A stretch of DNA of 64,000 nucleotides from Cololabis saira (GCF_033807715.1 NC_084596.1:28036879-28100878); one strand, 5' to 3'. Positions 10,660 to 22,849 are shown, counted from the stretch's first letter. Numbers and translations are program-made. Notes: a model not told the origin generated them from the letters alone.

Positions 10660-11232
10660 ATCGAAAATGTAGCGGGGAAGGTGGATTGGTGTGGCATCTG
10701 CAGTGATGCCGACTTTGCAACATATGTCATGGTGAAGAAAGAGCTGAGTTGAAAGGTGAAGTTCTCGAATTACCAGTCGGTCTACATTCCTACCCTCACC
10801 TATGGTTACGGGCTGTGGGTTGTGACCAAAAGAACGAGATTGTGGAGACAAGCAGCGGAAATGAGCTTCCTCTGCAGGGTGTCCGGGCTCTCCCTTAGAG
10901 ATAGGGTGAGAAGTTCGGTCATCCGGGAGGGGCTCAAAGTAGAGCCGCTGCTCCTCTGCATCAAGAGGAGCCAGATGAGGTGGCTCTGGCATCTGGTGAG
11001 GATGCCTTCTGGACATTTCCCTGGTGGGGTCTTCCGGGCAAGTTCCACTGGGAGAGTCCCTGGGGACGACCCAGAACACACTGGAGGGACTATGTAGCTC
11101 AGTTGGCCTTGGATCGCTTTGGGATCCCCCAGATAAGCTAGATGAAGTGGCTGAGGAGAAGGAAGTCTGGGCTTCCCTGCTTAGCCTACTATCCCCGCCA
11201 CCTGACCCTGAATAAGCGGATGAAGAAGGAGA
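10660..11232 (+). pseudogene. RTE/Rex-like LINE ORF2 3' end
   Basis: This is a strongly 5'-truncated non-LTR retrotransposon. The frame from about 10756 encodes the region downstream of the reverse transcriptase fingers and palm: YIPTLTYGYGLWVV, AEMSFLCRVSGLSLRDRVRS, then RWLWHLVRMPSGHFPGGVFR. This motif series is typical of RTE/Rex-type C-termini (consensus-like R-W-x-G-H-x-x-R-M-P). A frame change near 11080 is followed by a readable continuation (DEVAEEKEVWASLLSLLSPP) and the stop before GGATGAAGAAGGAG, the usual 3' end. No endonuclease or catalytic YADD region remains. The clade name is from recollection; Rex3 is the closest I would propose. Confidence 0.8.
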
Positions 11233-12158
11233 GACATATGAAAGTATAGAAGCTATTTTATAACGTGAAACATTTTACAGTTTAATTTTGTGGATATTTT
11301 GAAATACTACAACAAAAGTGTAATGTTTTGCATCAAAATTAAAATGGAAATTTGGCTAATGTTGAAACTTTTCCCCTTGTTAATATTCACAGTAGCACAG
11401 TTGAAAAATGGTCAATATTTTACTCTTCACATCCACACCATTAAACATATTGATCTTGTCCACTGACTTGTCCAATTAAGGCCTCTACTTCTTAGGTTTA
11501 AATTTTTGACAGATATAACAACACAAGGTCAAAAAAAAACAAAAAAAAAACACGTCAATAAAAAAAACAAAAAAAAAACATGCCACCCAATGTATGGCTA
11601 GAATTCAGATGGACATCCAAGGACTATTTATACCTAAAAACATCCTCAAGCAAAACCTGGTTCACCACACTCAGTGCTATATGCAAATCTAAATCAAGCT
11701 ATTGGCAACAATCTAGCTAAGAATTAAACTGGAGTTTCAGAGAAATCTGAGTGTTTTTGCTATTTTGGATTAGCCCAACCCACTGACTAGAGAGGGATAG
11801 ATTGTAAAGTAGAAGGACATCGTCTGGTGATTTGTTGAACTCTATCATGTCAAAGACATCTGCAGAGTGGCAGAATTTCATAAAAATAGACAATGGAAAA
11901 AAAAGTTGAATGCAAACAGTTTGGATATCACAGCTCCACATCAAACATGGTATCACCTGAAAACCGTAAGCCAACTTGCCCCATCTGTTTTGACAATATG
12001 AACATATCAGAATTCACATATTTCAATCTTTTAGTCTAATAAGTTGTAACTGAGGGCGCACCCGCCTGCAACAACGGTGGCATCCCCAAGATACACCCAG
12101 ACCACGCTGGATGTTAAGCCTTTCACTCCGATCCACCTGTTGTTAACTTAACTAGCGT

Positions 12159-12160
<2 letters not shown>
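11233..12160. other. Non-coding, nothing recognised
   Basis: AT-rich sequence with two A-rich runs (11530-11580). Nothing recognised. Confidence 0.5.

Positions 12161-12250
<90 letters not shown>
12161..12250. repeat. (TC)n microsatellite, 45 units
   Basis: Uninterrupted TC dinucleotide tract of 90 bp. On the minus strand it reads as an Arg-Glu frame, which is not a gene. Confidence 0.97.
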
Positions 12251-12252
<2 letters not shown>

Positions 12253-12326
12253 CGCCTCCCATTAATTTCGACAGGCTGAGGTGTGTAATTAATTTCAGTG
12301 CAAAACATTAGATCAAAAACAAGCCT

Positions 12327-12442
12327 TGATCCTGCCAAGCAGCGCTTTGTTTTTGCCTTTTCTGAATAAATCCTTGGTTTTTGCAACTCCTGCCTCGTGC
12401 TCTCCTGCGTTTGGGTCCACACCATACACCAGACGTGACAGA
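12327..12442 (+). repeat. 5' LTR remnant
   Basis: Matches 13378-13491 with only scattered substitutions. It contains the poly(A)-signal-like AATAAA (12365-12370) and ends in TGACA. Homology to the right copy begins at TGATCCTGCC; the sequence to its left differs. Confidence 0.65.
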
Positions 12443-12457
12443 ACGGACCGACCGAAA

Positions 12458-12691
12458 ATGGACCCAGCGGGAGAGTGGATTTCCCTCTGGATTTCCCTCT
12501 GGGAAAAGAGGAGGTGGCTCAAGGAGCAAGAGTCCCCCTTCTGGGAACACGCCTGGCTCGGGTCGGGCCCCGGAGCATCCAGGCTCTGGAGCGACGGCGT
12601 CGACGCCAGCCCCAGCTGGCCGCTGTTCCGGCGGAGGTCTTGGGCGCTTCGTCGGTGGTGGTCCCGGACGCATCAGCCCCTGCTCCGGTGA
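12458..12691 (+). pseudogene. gag-like reading-frame remnant
   Basis: ATG at 12458, shortly after the left LTR, opens a 78-codon frame starting MDPAGEWISLWISLWEKRRW. The MDPA start and the position right behind the LTR are what Gypsy-type gag frames of fish show. The frame ends early, and the following GC-rich stretch is read in another frame. No zinc-knuckle CCHC motif is seen. It is a remnant without likely function. Confidence 0.4.
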
Positions 12692-12818
12692 TGGTCCCGG
12701 ACTCCCCACAGCCAGCACCAGGGACCCGGTTCCCCCGCAGCCAGGGCCACGGACCCGGACACCTCCGCAGCCAGCGCCCCGGACCCGGGCATCCCCTCAG
12801 CCAGCTCCTCGTATCCTA

Positions 12819-12976
12819 GAGTCCCCGTCAAGTCAAGAGTCCCCGTCAAGTCAAGAGTCCCCGTCAAGTCAAGAGTCCCCGTCAAGTCAAGAGTCCCCGT
12901 CAAGTCAAAAGTCCCCGTCAAGGCAAGAGTTCCCGTCAAGTCAAGAGTCCCCGTCAAGTCAAGAGTCCCCGTCAAG
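12819..12976 (+). repeat. 18-bp minisatellite, about 8.8 units
   Basis: Unit GAGTCCCCGTCAAGTCAA, with one or two variant units (AAGTCCCCG..., GAGTTCCCG...). The length is a multiple of three, so it keeps a frame open and encodes ESPSSQ repeats within the 329-codon plus-strand frame at 12381-13370. Confidence 0.95.
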
Positions 12977-13034
12977 CCCCATGCCAAGCCCCACGCCAAG
13001 TCGACCAGGTTCCACGCCAAGACCCAGGCCTAGG

Positions 13035-13185
13035 CCTCGGGGTCGTCCCCCCGAGCTGTCTCGCCGGTCTGCCTGGCCTCGTGGGCGACCCCCGGAGCTT
13101 TCTTGCCAGTCTGCCCGGCCTCGTGGGCGACCCCCGGAGCTTTCTTGCCGGTCGGCCCAGTCCCGAGGTCGGCCCCCGGAACGTT
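13035..13185 (+). repeat. 42-bp minisatellite, about 3.5 units
   Basis: Units start at 13035, 13077, 13119 and 13161 and encode PRGRPPELS-type 14-residue repeats in the same frame as the 18-bp minisatellite. The third and fourth units diverge. Confidence 0.9.
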
Positions 13186-13377
13186 GGCCGTGTGTTGGCC
13201 TGGTCTGCCCCGCCTGTGTCCCATCTGCCCTGATTGTCTGCACCTGTGTCTCGTTATCCCCTGAGTATATCTGGTCTTGTCATTCCCTTGTTCCCTGTTG
13301 GTCCATACTGTTTTGTTCCCCATGTTTCCTTCCACGTTTTTCCTCCCCAAGTTTTTTGATCCCTGTTTAGTTTGTTT

Positions 13378-13491
13378 TGATCCTGCCAAGCAGAGCTTTG
13401 TTTTTGCCTTTTCTGAATAAATCCTTGGTTTTTGCAACTCCTGCCTCCTGCTTTCCTGCGTTTGGGTCCACACCATACACCAGACGTGACA
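13378..13491 (+). repeat. 3' LTR remnant
   Basis: Direct repeat of the left LTR remnant, again ending CAGACGTGACA. The sequence just before it (13230-13377, containing TGTCTGCACCTGTGTCTCG) probably belongs to the U3 part of the same LTR, which the left copy lacks. Confidence 0.6.
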
Positions 13492-13689
13492 GAGGGTTTC
13501 AATCGACCAAGAATTTATTTGGTTGATTACAGCCCTAGTACTGAGTGACAGACTGACTAACTGATTTCTAATTGGACAAATGCCATGAGGGCTGAATTCT
13601 ATTATCTTTCCTCTTTTGCTGAGGGAAGCATCAATAATTCAGCATACAGACTTAAAAGGACATAAAGACAATGAAATGACAAAACAAAT

Positions 13690-14826
13690 TAAAGCTGCAA
13701 GCAGCAATGAACGGGCCCTTGCACCCTTGTGCACGTTCAGGCGTGCTGCAGTGGAAGCGCTTGTATGAATTGCATGTAGATGTCTTCAGGCCTGGACATT
13801 TAGCGGATGACACCACCCACAACTCTCTAAATCAAACCATTCAAAAGTTATGGCAGAAAGTAGGAACTATCAGATATCGACCAATCAGATGAAGGGGCAG
13901 GGCTAATTTTCAGCAATTATGTTCAAGGACTCAAAACCGAGTCCGATGACACCACCCACGACTCTGTATGTCATACCATTTAAAAGTTATGGCAGAAAAT
14001 AGGATCTATCAAATATCGACCAATCAGAAGAAGGGGCGGGGCTAATTCATGCCAATGAAGGTCAAGTACTCAAAACCTAGTCAGATGACACCACCCACGA
14101 CTCTCTATGTTAAACCATTCAAAAGTTATGCCAGAAAAAAGGGACTATCAAATTTCGACCAATCAGAAGAAGGTGTGGGGCTAATTTGCACCAATTATGT
14201 TCAAGGACTCAAAAACCGAGTCCGATGACACCACCCACGAGTATTTATGTCAAACCATTCATAGTTATGGCAGAAAGTAGGAACTATCAAATATGGACCA
14301 ATCAGATGAAGGGGGGGCGCGCTTTTTGGTGTCTATCGTCGCCACGGTAACGCTGTTGACTGAGAAAAGTAATGTTGCAGGATCGAGACACACATTTTGA
14401 TGTATAACACACCTTGGTGCACGTTACGGTTCGGGTGAAGAAGCGGCCGAAGAAATGGCATAAATTGCACCAAAATGACACGATTAATTCAAAATGGCCG
14501 ACTTCCTGTTCGGTTTCGGCCATGGTGCCAAGAGACTTTTCTTTAAGTTGCGACATGATACAGGTGTGTACCGATTTTCATGCATGTACGTCAAACCGTA
14601 TTTTGGGGCTTGAGGCACAAAGTTTTCTAAGTGGCACTGTTGAGCCATTAGGCCACGCCCATTAATGCAAACCATGAAATATCAAATTTTTCCCCAGGCC
14701 TGGTTTGCGTGCAAAATTTGGTGACTTTTGGGGCACGTTTAGGGGGGCAAAAAGGCCCTCATTTTGTCGGAAGAAAAATAAAAACGAGAATAAGAACTAC
14801 AATAGGGCCTTCACACTGTAAGTGCT
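13690..14826 (+). mobile_element. Teleost repeat family 'GCTGCAAGCAGC', copy B
   Basis: Starts TTAAAGCTGCAAGCAGCAAT. It has about four tandem units of the 130-bp array (each with ACACCACCCAC and AAAAGTTATGGCAG), then the ACGTTACGGTT block and a 3' part ending near CAATAGGGCCTTCACACTG. Block order equals copy C. The final AGGGCCC of copy C is not preserved here (…AGTGCTCTGCC). It lies about 3.2 kb from copy A in the opposite orientation. Non-coding. Confidence 0.7.
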
Positions 14827-15786
14827 CTGCCTAATAAAGTGTATGTGTTATCTGAAATGCAAACAGGTTTACTCACAAATTATGCCACAGATGACAGTGC
14901 TGCCAACTCATCTTCCAGGACTGCTAATCTTGGTTTGGGTTTATGCACATCGCTAAGCCAGAACAGGGCCAAAAAATAAACACGCTGATGAAAAAATCTA
15001 GAAGACTCAGACTTGGGCAACAAAGGGAAGATGATTAAAAAGAAGCTTTGTAAAGCACATCAGTGGAGGAGCCAGCACAGCTGAAGCAGGTGGGGGGAGC
15101 AGTACTGCAAGTAAATGTTTTCAGTTGTTTCAGGTACCCACATTTTCACATCGGCCAGCATAAGAATCAGTTTTAAAGAAAAGATTGAAAAGCATCTATT
15201 GCTTGCTGAACTCCATTCCTGCTACCCGTGTAGCTTAGAAACCAGTAAACATCCGTTAACACCAGTAAGGAGGACTGAATTGGCTGGGAGATAAAATGGG
15301 TCCAGCAGGAACAAATAAAGGAAATCCAGTCGACTTATTTATTGATTTATTTTTCTTTTGAAGAACTAAGGATAACTATGACTTGAATGACTGACAATCT
15401 GCACAGACCGCTTTGTATTGTTGCTCAAACCACTAAATGGCTGTGGTTCACACACTGTTCACACACAGACACACAATAACCTGTTGCCAACGATGTCAAC
15501 ACATGAAGCTTTAAATGGCAGCGAGGGGTAACTTGTGTGAACTTGAATTTGAACTTTGGATCCCAGAAATTGTGCAACATGATGTCAGTAAATTGCAAAC
15601 AGCTTTCCTTTGTTTACAAACCTGCTAAGTCTGGACTAACTGGGGTAGGGATATATTTATTGGCACATATTTGAAAGAGTCTGAGATTCAGCTTAATTAG
15701 ATCTAGACCAAATTCTGTTTAAAATAGATGTCTACAATTGAGTGTTTATCTTCTTGCTCCTGTTTGTGTTCCTACCTTCCCCACAG

Positions 15787-15790
<4 letters not shown>
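14827..15790. other. Non-coding, nothing recognised
   Basis: No recognisable repeat or gene in this stretch. Confidence 0.5.

Positions 15791-15866
<76 letters not shown>
15791..15866. repeat. (GT)n microsatellite, 38 units
   Basis: Uninterrupted GT tract. The Cys-Val frames it creates are not genes. Confidence 0.97.
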
Positions 15867-15868
<2 letters not shown>

Positions 15869-16156
15869 CCTATTTCAGTTACTTGCCCCATTGGAATATA
15901 ACTTTGTCCCATCAAAAAAGTGTGAAGCTAAAACTTTAACTTAAACACAAGATTTGCAATAACGGTTCACAGCATTCTAGATCAACACTGCTACATTGTG
16001 AAACTTAAATATACACAATCAATGCAGATCACTTCAACACAAATACAGAAACACCTTGGTGTATGGGACTCAAACATGAGGAAGAGTTAAGGCAAGTTGA
16101 TGCATCAGACCACTCAGGTCTGTGCCTGCTCATGATTAATGAATTACACGTCAAAA

Positions 16157-16215
16157 GGGAGGGAGATCAAAAGGCAGGATGGTGTGGTGTCTGCAGTAAT
16201 CTGGACTCTCTGCCA
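16157..16215 (+). repeat. Short RTE/Rex-like LINE fragment
   Basis: The stretch GGGAGATCAAAAGGCAGGAT...GGTGTCTGCAGTAATCTGGACTCT resembles the segment that precedes the LINE end at 10660 in intact copies. The shared words (GGATTGGTGTGG, TCTGCAGTGATGC) are also seen at 10681-10710. It is too short for certainty. Confidence 0.4.
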
Positions 16216-16934
16216 GAACCATAGAGGACAACCCTTCACCGGTTGATCTAAGCTCCTTTGCTCACCTATGTGAACACTTAAATTCCCTTCAGAGATTAAA
16301 AACGTATTTTTGAATTGAATTGAATTGATGGTCATGGTTCACACCATGAAAGTAAGACATATCTATTATTAAACTATAGAAGAAACATCTGTCTTCTGCA
16401 ATGACAAATGAGACTGGGGCACTATAAAAAAAAAACACAGAATTATTTTACTTGGACCAAGGAAAATGATTTGTCACCCTTTCTACCAGTTTTGCACTCC
16501 TCCCATTCATCCTGGACCAAGTTCAATGGCCAAGAATGCTACTGCCAAATAAACACTGGATGCTGCAAGAAGTAAAACAAGACTTAATATTAGTGTGGCA
16601 TTTAAGGAGTAGGGGGAACGTTTATGGAGAAGAGTAGGGGGACGAACAACAGAGGAGACTTTAGCTTGGCATTGTATGCATCAGCTGGCCTGCAGGAGCT
16701 GGAGGACGTTGTCAGGGTCAGGGAGGTCCGGACATCTCTACTCAGATTGTTGCCCCTGCAAAAAAAGATAATCAGAAGTTAATGGACGGATGCATGGATA
16801 TCCACTATACAGGTGTGAACTAAATCTTAGTTCAATATGGAAATACCATGTGAAAGAATGGAACAAAATGTATTGAGGAATTTAAAGTATTTGAGATAGA
16901 CAATTCAAACATTTAAAAACAAAGATTTTTAAAA
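16216..16934. other. Non-coding, nothing recognised
   Basis: Includes a short GAATT repeat near 16312 that may be the end of the preceding LINE scrap. Otherwise nothing. Confidence 0.45.
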
Positions 16935-17235
16935 CTTATGCCAAATGATCTCTAAAATGGACAGGCAGCCAGTTCAGGGAGGATAAAACAGGAGTGATGT
17001 GCTCTCTCGTCTGTGTTCCTGTTAAAAGATGCACAGAGCGTTTTGCACCAACTGAAGATGAGATAGGGAGGACTGGCTTACGCCAACCTACAAAGAGTTA
17101 GAATAATCCAGCTGAGTTGTAATAAGCCGTGGATCACTGTTTTTAAAGTGACCCTTTGATTTCTAATCTTTGACAATTGGCTCAGCAGATATAAACTTGA
17201 TTTCACCACAACACTGATCTGGCTGTCCAGAGATC
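16935..17235 (-). pseudogene. Rex/L2-like LINE reverse transcriptase C-terminal remnant
   Basis: On the minus strand, broken frames read VVVKSSLYLLSQLSKIR, then a degenerate match to the conserved 'SRLDYCNSLY' region, then LQLVQNA and REHRRESTSLLF..., corresponding to the family's QNAAARLLTGTxxREHITP and SLHWLPVxFRI series. These motifs belong to the C-terminal part of CR1/L2/Rex-type non-LTR retrotransposon ORF2, downstream of the polymerase active site. Several in-frame stops and substitutions show it is an old inactive fragment. Plus-strand landmarks are GGACAGGCAGCCAGTTCAGG and GGAGTGATGTGCTCTCT. Confidence 0.7.
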
Positions 17236-20200
17236 ATAACCTTGTCCATCTTAAAACCCACGTTTGTGAGAGTGGGTTTTCCATATTCACAGAAGAAGAC
17301 GACACTAGGACCAAAAATGCATCAACCTCCGTCTTCTTTTCATTTTAAATTGCAGACATCCAGAAGCATTAAAAGCCCTAAAGAAAATCCCAGTTTGAAA
17401 AAGTTTGAGCTAAATGTGTGAGGTTTGTTAACGCTTGATAGCAACTCACATGACCTCACAGCTGTCTCTCCTAAGCTGCACCGCAAACAGTAGCTAAGAC
17501 TGACAGAAAGTTGCTAAATTCAGCACATGTCAAGGTTAAGAAATCATAGTCTTAATTAAGGAGATCAGTAATGGAATATGCTGATTTTGCAAAGTGAAGA
17601 ATGATCAATAAAAACTTTCTGCATTAGAGTTTGTTTTCTTTTGTTTTTTTTTCTCCAATGATTAGGAACGCTGTTTTCCTTACTTTTACCAAGTTTTTTT
17701 AATGCCCACACTTATCAAAATCATTTTAATCCGTAACAAAGTTGTCCAGAACTAAAGCAGGTTAAATATAAAGATAGAATGAAAATTAATGAATATGTAA
17801 AGAAATGATCAAACTGAATTCTGGAAGAAGAAAAAAAAAAGAGGAAATTAAAAACAACAGTGCCCAGACTGGGCTGGAAAACTTGTCCCATATTTGGGAC
17901 TCCAATGACTATCCTCCTTTGACCTCCTCAAGTGATCCATGTCAGTTTTTTATAAGCAACGCTGTAGAGTGACTTCTGAGATTTGTTTTCCTTGTGTTTC
18001 TGAAAGTGAAGTTAAAAGGGGTGCCTCATGCATTCAGAAGACCGAGCTGAAAGACTCCTGAGCAGGCGTCAGTTTGTGACAAGTTGGCTGTGAGTGCTTT
18101 TTTCATGACAAGATGAAAGGAAAGCTAGTTGTGACTGTAGTTAAAGAAAGTGAAGGTTTGTTAGTGTTGAGAGCTAATTGCAATTTTTAGCCCTGAGGCA
18201 TGTTACATTTGTGCACATTATTAGGAGCCTTCTCTCTGCTGCTCGTCATGCATATATGCTTTGACGAAGCACCTTTTTGAAACACAATGATATATACGAT
18301 AATACGCTTCATTAAAAGTTTATGTCAGCTAAACTGAATAAACTGCCAATTAATTAGAAAAGTCATAAAGAGAGGGTACATATAACATTGTTTTTAAGGA
18401 GACATTTAAAAGCTAAACTATGCACCTTTATATTTTGCTTAAATTATTGAATTTATGGAGAGCATTTAAATTAAAAATGTCATTTAAAAGATTTGATTTT
18501 CACTTACATACATATGTATGTATATATAAATACATTTTTTTTTTTTGTGTATTGTGGGAGTGGGGATATGAATTCACCTGCTCCTCTATGATAGTATTAC
18601 CATTGTTTTTTTCAGAACATCACCAAGGTTGAAATTCAGGCACAGTTATGATAAAATACCATCTTTACAGTCCTCTCTTTCCTACAAATCAGTTTTGAAA
18701 TTGCAAAATATTTCTCTTATTCTCTTTGATTCTGTGATGTTAAACTTACAAAAGGCTGAATGATATAATGAAGATTACATTGAGTATAGAATATATGATC
18801 TTTATCAGATGATATTCAAATGTCTATTGTCTATTGTTCTACAAATAGATCAACATCAGAGTGACCAAACCCTAACACATTATTGTAAATGTTCCTCATA
18901 GCCTTTTACTGAGCAGCGTGGGTCTTCTTACCGCAGAGCGCAGACACACTGACATGGTGGCCAATAAAATCAAAAGCACTACATCCCCTGTTGTGTTTCA
19001 TGGTCACATTTGACATCAATCACTGATGTACAGGGTCAGCAATGCGATTCTATCCACAGGATTCCTCTGATCACTCCATCACTCCTGAGCAAAACAGCCC
19101 CTTTACATCACTTCTTCCCTGGGAGGGCACTTACTGGACATGAGACTGTTATTGCCAGGAGTTAGGAAAAAAAAAATCCCCAGTGGACTCTTTAACAGTG
19201 TTCTTCAGTCTATGAGTAGCCAAAAGACAAAACCTGCGAGTGGGCTTTTTTTCTGCAAAAGGAGGGAAAATGATGTTGATTTTGGAGACTCCTTTGTTTC
19301 TTTTCATCACAGGAGTGAGGGGTCCAATGATTTTTATAGGCCATGCGGCTGACATTTTGATTTCGGCAGTGTGCATTCGACTTTGATGTCAACCCCTGCG
19401 ATTTTCTTTGCAAGAAAGGTTGCGACACATCAGGGTGGTATGCGTAATATTTACTGTATTTCTCTCATGTACCTCACCCTTTGTCCTGAGAGACCACTTC
19501 AGCAAGAGGTATTATAATGGAAATGATCTATCACCGTAACTCCTTAATCCAGTGGACAAATGCATTCCATTTTTCACACCCAAGCTTGTCTTCCACTCCC
19601 TTCCTTGATCATGCAGTTATGTGGTCTGAGAGTAAATTTCTGAATCCTCTTTCTTGTTCAGGACACAGTAAGTTGTTTGGTTTGCATTCGACTTTGTAGG
19701 CACGCCAAACAGAGTACACAGGGGAATTCACAATGCATTGTGAGAGCACAGCAACGAGAATTGTGTCTGCAAATCAAGAAGGAAACACGAATTCCGCTTC
19801 TGGAAATTGAAATAGTGAGTCACAAAACAAAACGTATACTTTCACACACACGGAGTGGTTCCTCTACGTGGTACATTATCATAAAACCAGCTACAGTTAC
19901 TAATTTCAATGTAAAATATGGTCAAAATTAGCATGTCACGCTCTCGTGCCAGAAATCTGAGGCCAGGTTGTGCCATGTGCCATGTGTTTTTGTTTTTCTT
20001 TTCTTGCACATGTGAAATACCATTTGGAAGCAATTTTTCTTTGTTAATATGAGTATTATTTTAATTGCCGTAATTATGGGTTAAACTGTTCAACCACTCG
20101 CAAGGTGCTCAGCAGCTTTTAACAAATGGACAACTTGACTTCTTTAAGTCTTTTTCACCTCTCCCCTTTTTCCCCCCACACTCGACACTTGCGTCTGAAA

Positions 20201-21091
20201 TTGTAAGACTGTCCATATCCATCGTTAGGAGCATCTACCCAAGAATGACAGGGAAAATACTCCGACTGATTTAGATATTTTTTCCCACCTCGCTGACTAA
20301 CCTTTTTTGTAGTTTCTTCTCTCCGTGACCCTTAATTCACCACATATTGACAACATATTTTAATCACAATCATGTAATAGGCTAGACTGGTTGAAGTAAA
20401 ACGTGATCAACTTATCTCATTTTTGCATGATAAATAGTCTCTTTCTTCATTTCTCCTTGCTTCTAGAGAGCAGCTCAAAGTGGGAAGCAAATTCCTTATC
20501 TACTTGAACTGACCCTGGAGGCTCATAAAGTCCTTTAAAGTGGGATTTTCAAGAGAATAGTTTATGTAAACTGTATTAAAGTTTTTTGTGAGAAAGTGAA
20601 AGTGGTAATTGTCCACATTCCAGCAGTTACAATACATAAACTATGGGGCCATCAGCCATGAACAACCCAGCTGCTAGCAATTTGTGTAGCAGATAATAAT
20701 CAGGCTACATGCAAAGCAGCGTTCCTCTGTCAGGCATTTAGGCTGTGGCCCATGCTGTAAGGGATTTGAGACATTTATAGGAATGGTTGGTTTAGTTTAA
20801 ATAACCTTGGACAAAAGGAAAAAGTAGACCTCCTCTGGCCACATTAACAATTTCACTCCAGGAGCAATCCATATCATTTATCAAGATGAACTACAGCATG
20901 AATACACTCTTAATGTAGCTTACACAAAGAACACATGTGGACATTCAGGCAAGCTCTCATGTCGCATATTACTTCTACTGCAAAATCAATTTTCAGTGGC
21001 CAGAGGTGGAAGTTAATCATGGGATCTACTGTTAGAAATAAACAGACCTTTTATGATTTTTTTTTGTACATTTTTTCTATCAGTTCTAATC
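17236..21091. other. Non-coding, nothing recognised
   Basis: Nearly 4 kb of AT-rich sequence without recognised elements. Small frames (for example 19140-19352) show no family resemblance. Confidence 0.5.
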
Positions 21092-21613
21092 TACGACGGA
21101 GTATTAGGGCCAAACAAAAAAACAAAAAAAGGAAATTACGAGAATAAAGTCATAATGTAATGAGAATAAAGTCGTAAAATTACGAGAATAAAGTCATAAT
21201 ATTACGAGAATAAAGTCGTAAAATTACGAGAATAAAGTCGTAATATATTATAAATATATAAATATAACTTCACAAGATGCTCAATATTCCTCATTTTAAC
21301 ACAGGGAGAAGAAGCTCTTCCTGTTAGAGTTCTCATAAATTATATTCTCATAGTATTACGACTTTATTCTCGCAACATTACGACTTTATTCTCGTAATGT
21401 TACGACTTTATTCTCGTAATTTTACGACTTTATTCTCGTAATATTACGAGTTTATTCTCATAATATTAGGACTTTATTCTATTATGACTTTATACTCGCA
21501 ACATTACGACTTTATTCTCGTAATTTTACGACTTTATTCTCATTATATTATGACTTTATTCTCGTAATTTCCAATTTTTTTTTGTCTTAGTTTGGCCCTA
21601 ATACTCCGTCGTA
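21092..21613. mobile_element. Fold-back element of iterated ACGAGAATAAAGTCGT motifs
   Basis: Ends TACGACGGAGTATTAGGGCC (21092-21111) and its exact complement (21594-21613) are flanked by CTAATC on both sides (21086-21091 and 21614-21619), a 6-bp target duplication. Inside, the left arm is a run of ATTACGAGAATAAAGTCGTA-type units (about 21134-21245) and the right arm a run of the complement (about 21358-21565), with a unique middle of roughly 110 bp. The whole element can fold into a long stem. It encodes nothing and would need a transposase in trans. A 6-bp duplication does not fit hAT (8) or Harbinger (3); Dada-type elements (6-7) are one possibility. Confidence 0.85.
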
Positions 21614-22849
21614 CTAATCTATTTGGCATTATGATGGGTTTCTTTTGAGAAGCAGGCGTGTTTAAAGGCAGCAAGTGATTTTTTTTTTTTTCACATAGAG
21701 AGACACATTAGAGGTCTTGTGTGTAAACCCAGTAATAACACAAACACATCTAATGACAAGCTTTCCAAAGCAGCGATGGCAAAAATTCCAATCTCTTCAC
21801 CACATGCAGACACACACAGCAACTGCAGCGTCGTCCTCTGTGATTTATGTCCCTGCTCAAAGTCTCTCAGGGTGCTTCTCAGCACATGGTCACCTCTTGA
21901 ACAGCTGAGTGACACATTTGACTGGCAGTCAGGCTGAACTCGTAGACTTTATTGTGTTTCTTTTCATCGGTACGTTGTTCTTACGTGAGTGATCTGGTTT
22001 CAATTGAGTCACATGGCACCCTGAGCAATGCTCTCACAGCAATCAGGTGCCTTTAATGTTTGCTTTAATCGGAATCATTTCTACATAAATATGCCCCAAA
22101 CTCATACAAAATGTGGTTGATAGAGTGGATGCATAAGGGGTAAAGGTTAATTGTGGAAAATGAAAAAAGCAGCTAATAATGATATTGATGGAGGTGTATC
22201 AGGTTTACACGGAGCTGTGACTGATCTGGATGTTTCCCACTAGTTCTGTGATGTCCCAACAGGTGCTGCCTCAGTTGGAGAGATTAGGTGCTCACTGTCC
22301 TCAGATTCCTACCCAGATGGAATGTCCCACATGCAGAGGAGGACAGACTTCCTGATGGGAGGGAAAGGGCCCTTATACACCAGTCAGCAGTCGGCTGTCG
22401 GGAACATCGGCTGCCCCCCTCGCCTTTATTGCATGCCAAGCACTGTCGCCACTGTCGGGCCCAGTCAATGTTTTCCTCAACTGATTCGACATGACTATGC
22501 AGTGTATACATGAGCTCTTTATATTGATGAAAAATTGACTTTAGTTTTTATTTAGATACAAGAATCTTAACAGTATAAAAAGTGCAAAAGAGAACAAAAC
22601 TATTTCAGTTTTAAGTTGAAATGAATCACAGGTTTATGGGTTGTGACACATTAGGGCAAATGACTGAGCTATGATGCTAAAAACTGAATTAGCAGATCCT
22701 TGACTTCATGTAAAAAAAGCTTTATTTATTTTTATATCTTATCAAAAATAGTTGCAGTTGGATGTCTGTCCACTGTGGACCTTTTTTCCTATTATTTTTA
22801 TTTACAACAGTAACCTACTATGGCATGTAAATGTGAAAAAAAAAAAAAA

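Larger units (their letters stand above)
12327..13491 (+). mobile_element. LTR-bounded non-autonomous retroelement remnant, Gypsy-like
   Basis: Nearly identical direct repeats of about 115 bp lie at 12327-12442 and 13378-13491. Both run from TGATCCTGCCAAGCAG through a polyadenylation-like TGAATAAATCC to CACACCATACACCAGACGTG and a final TGACA. They look like the 3' parts of two LTRs; the left one is truncated. The internal part starts with a short gag-like frame (MDPAGEW...) and continues into GC-rich, proline-rich repeats. No protease, reverse transcriptase, RNase H or integrase is present. Similar sequence is common in fish genomes by recollection. The Gypsy assignment is an inference from the LTR end and the MDPAGEW-type start. 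Confidence 0.6.

Noticed and set aside
12819..12976. Regular direct repeats as a CRISPR array
   Set aside because: Units are contiguous with no unique spacers, and the context is a vertebrate genome; it is a minisatellite.
12381..13370. 329-codon open frame as a host proline-rich gene
   Set aside because: It lies between LTR-like direct repeats, is kept open by 18- and 42-bp minisatellites, and has no domain or splice support.
15738..15944. Cys-Val repeat frames as small secreted proteins
   Set aside because: Created entirely by the GT microsatellite; the same holds for frames over the TC, CTTT, GATA and AAT tracts.
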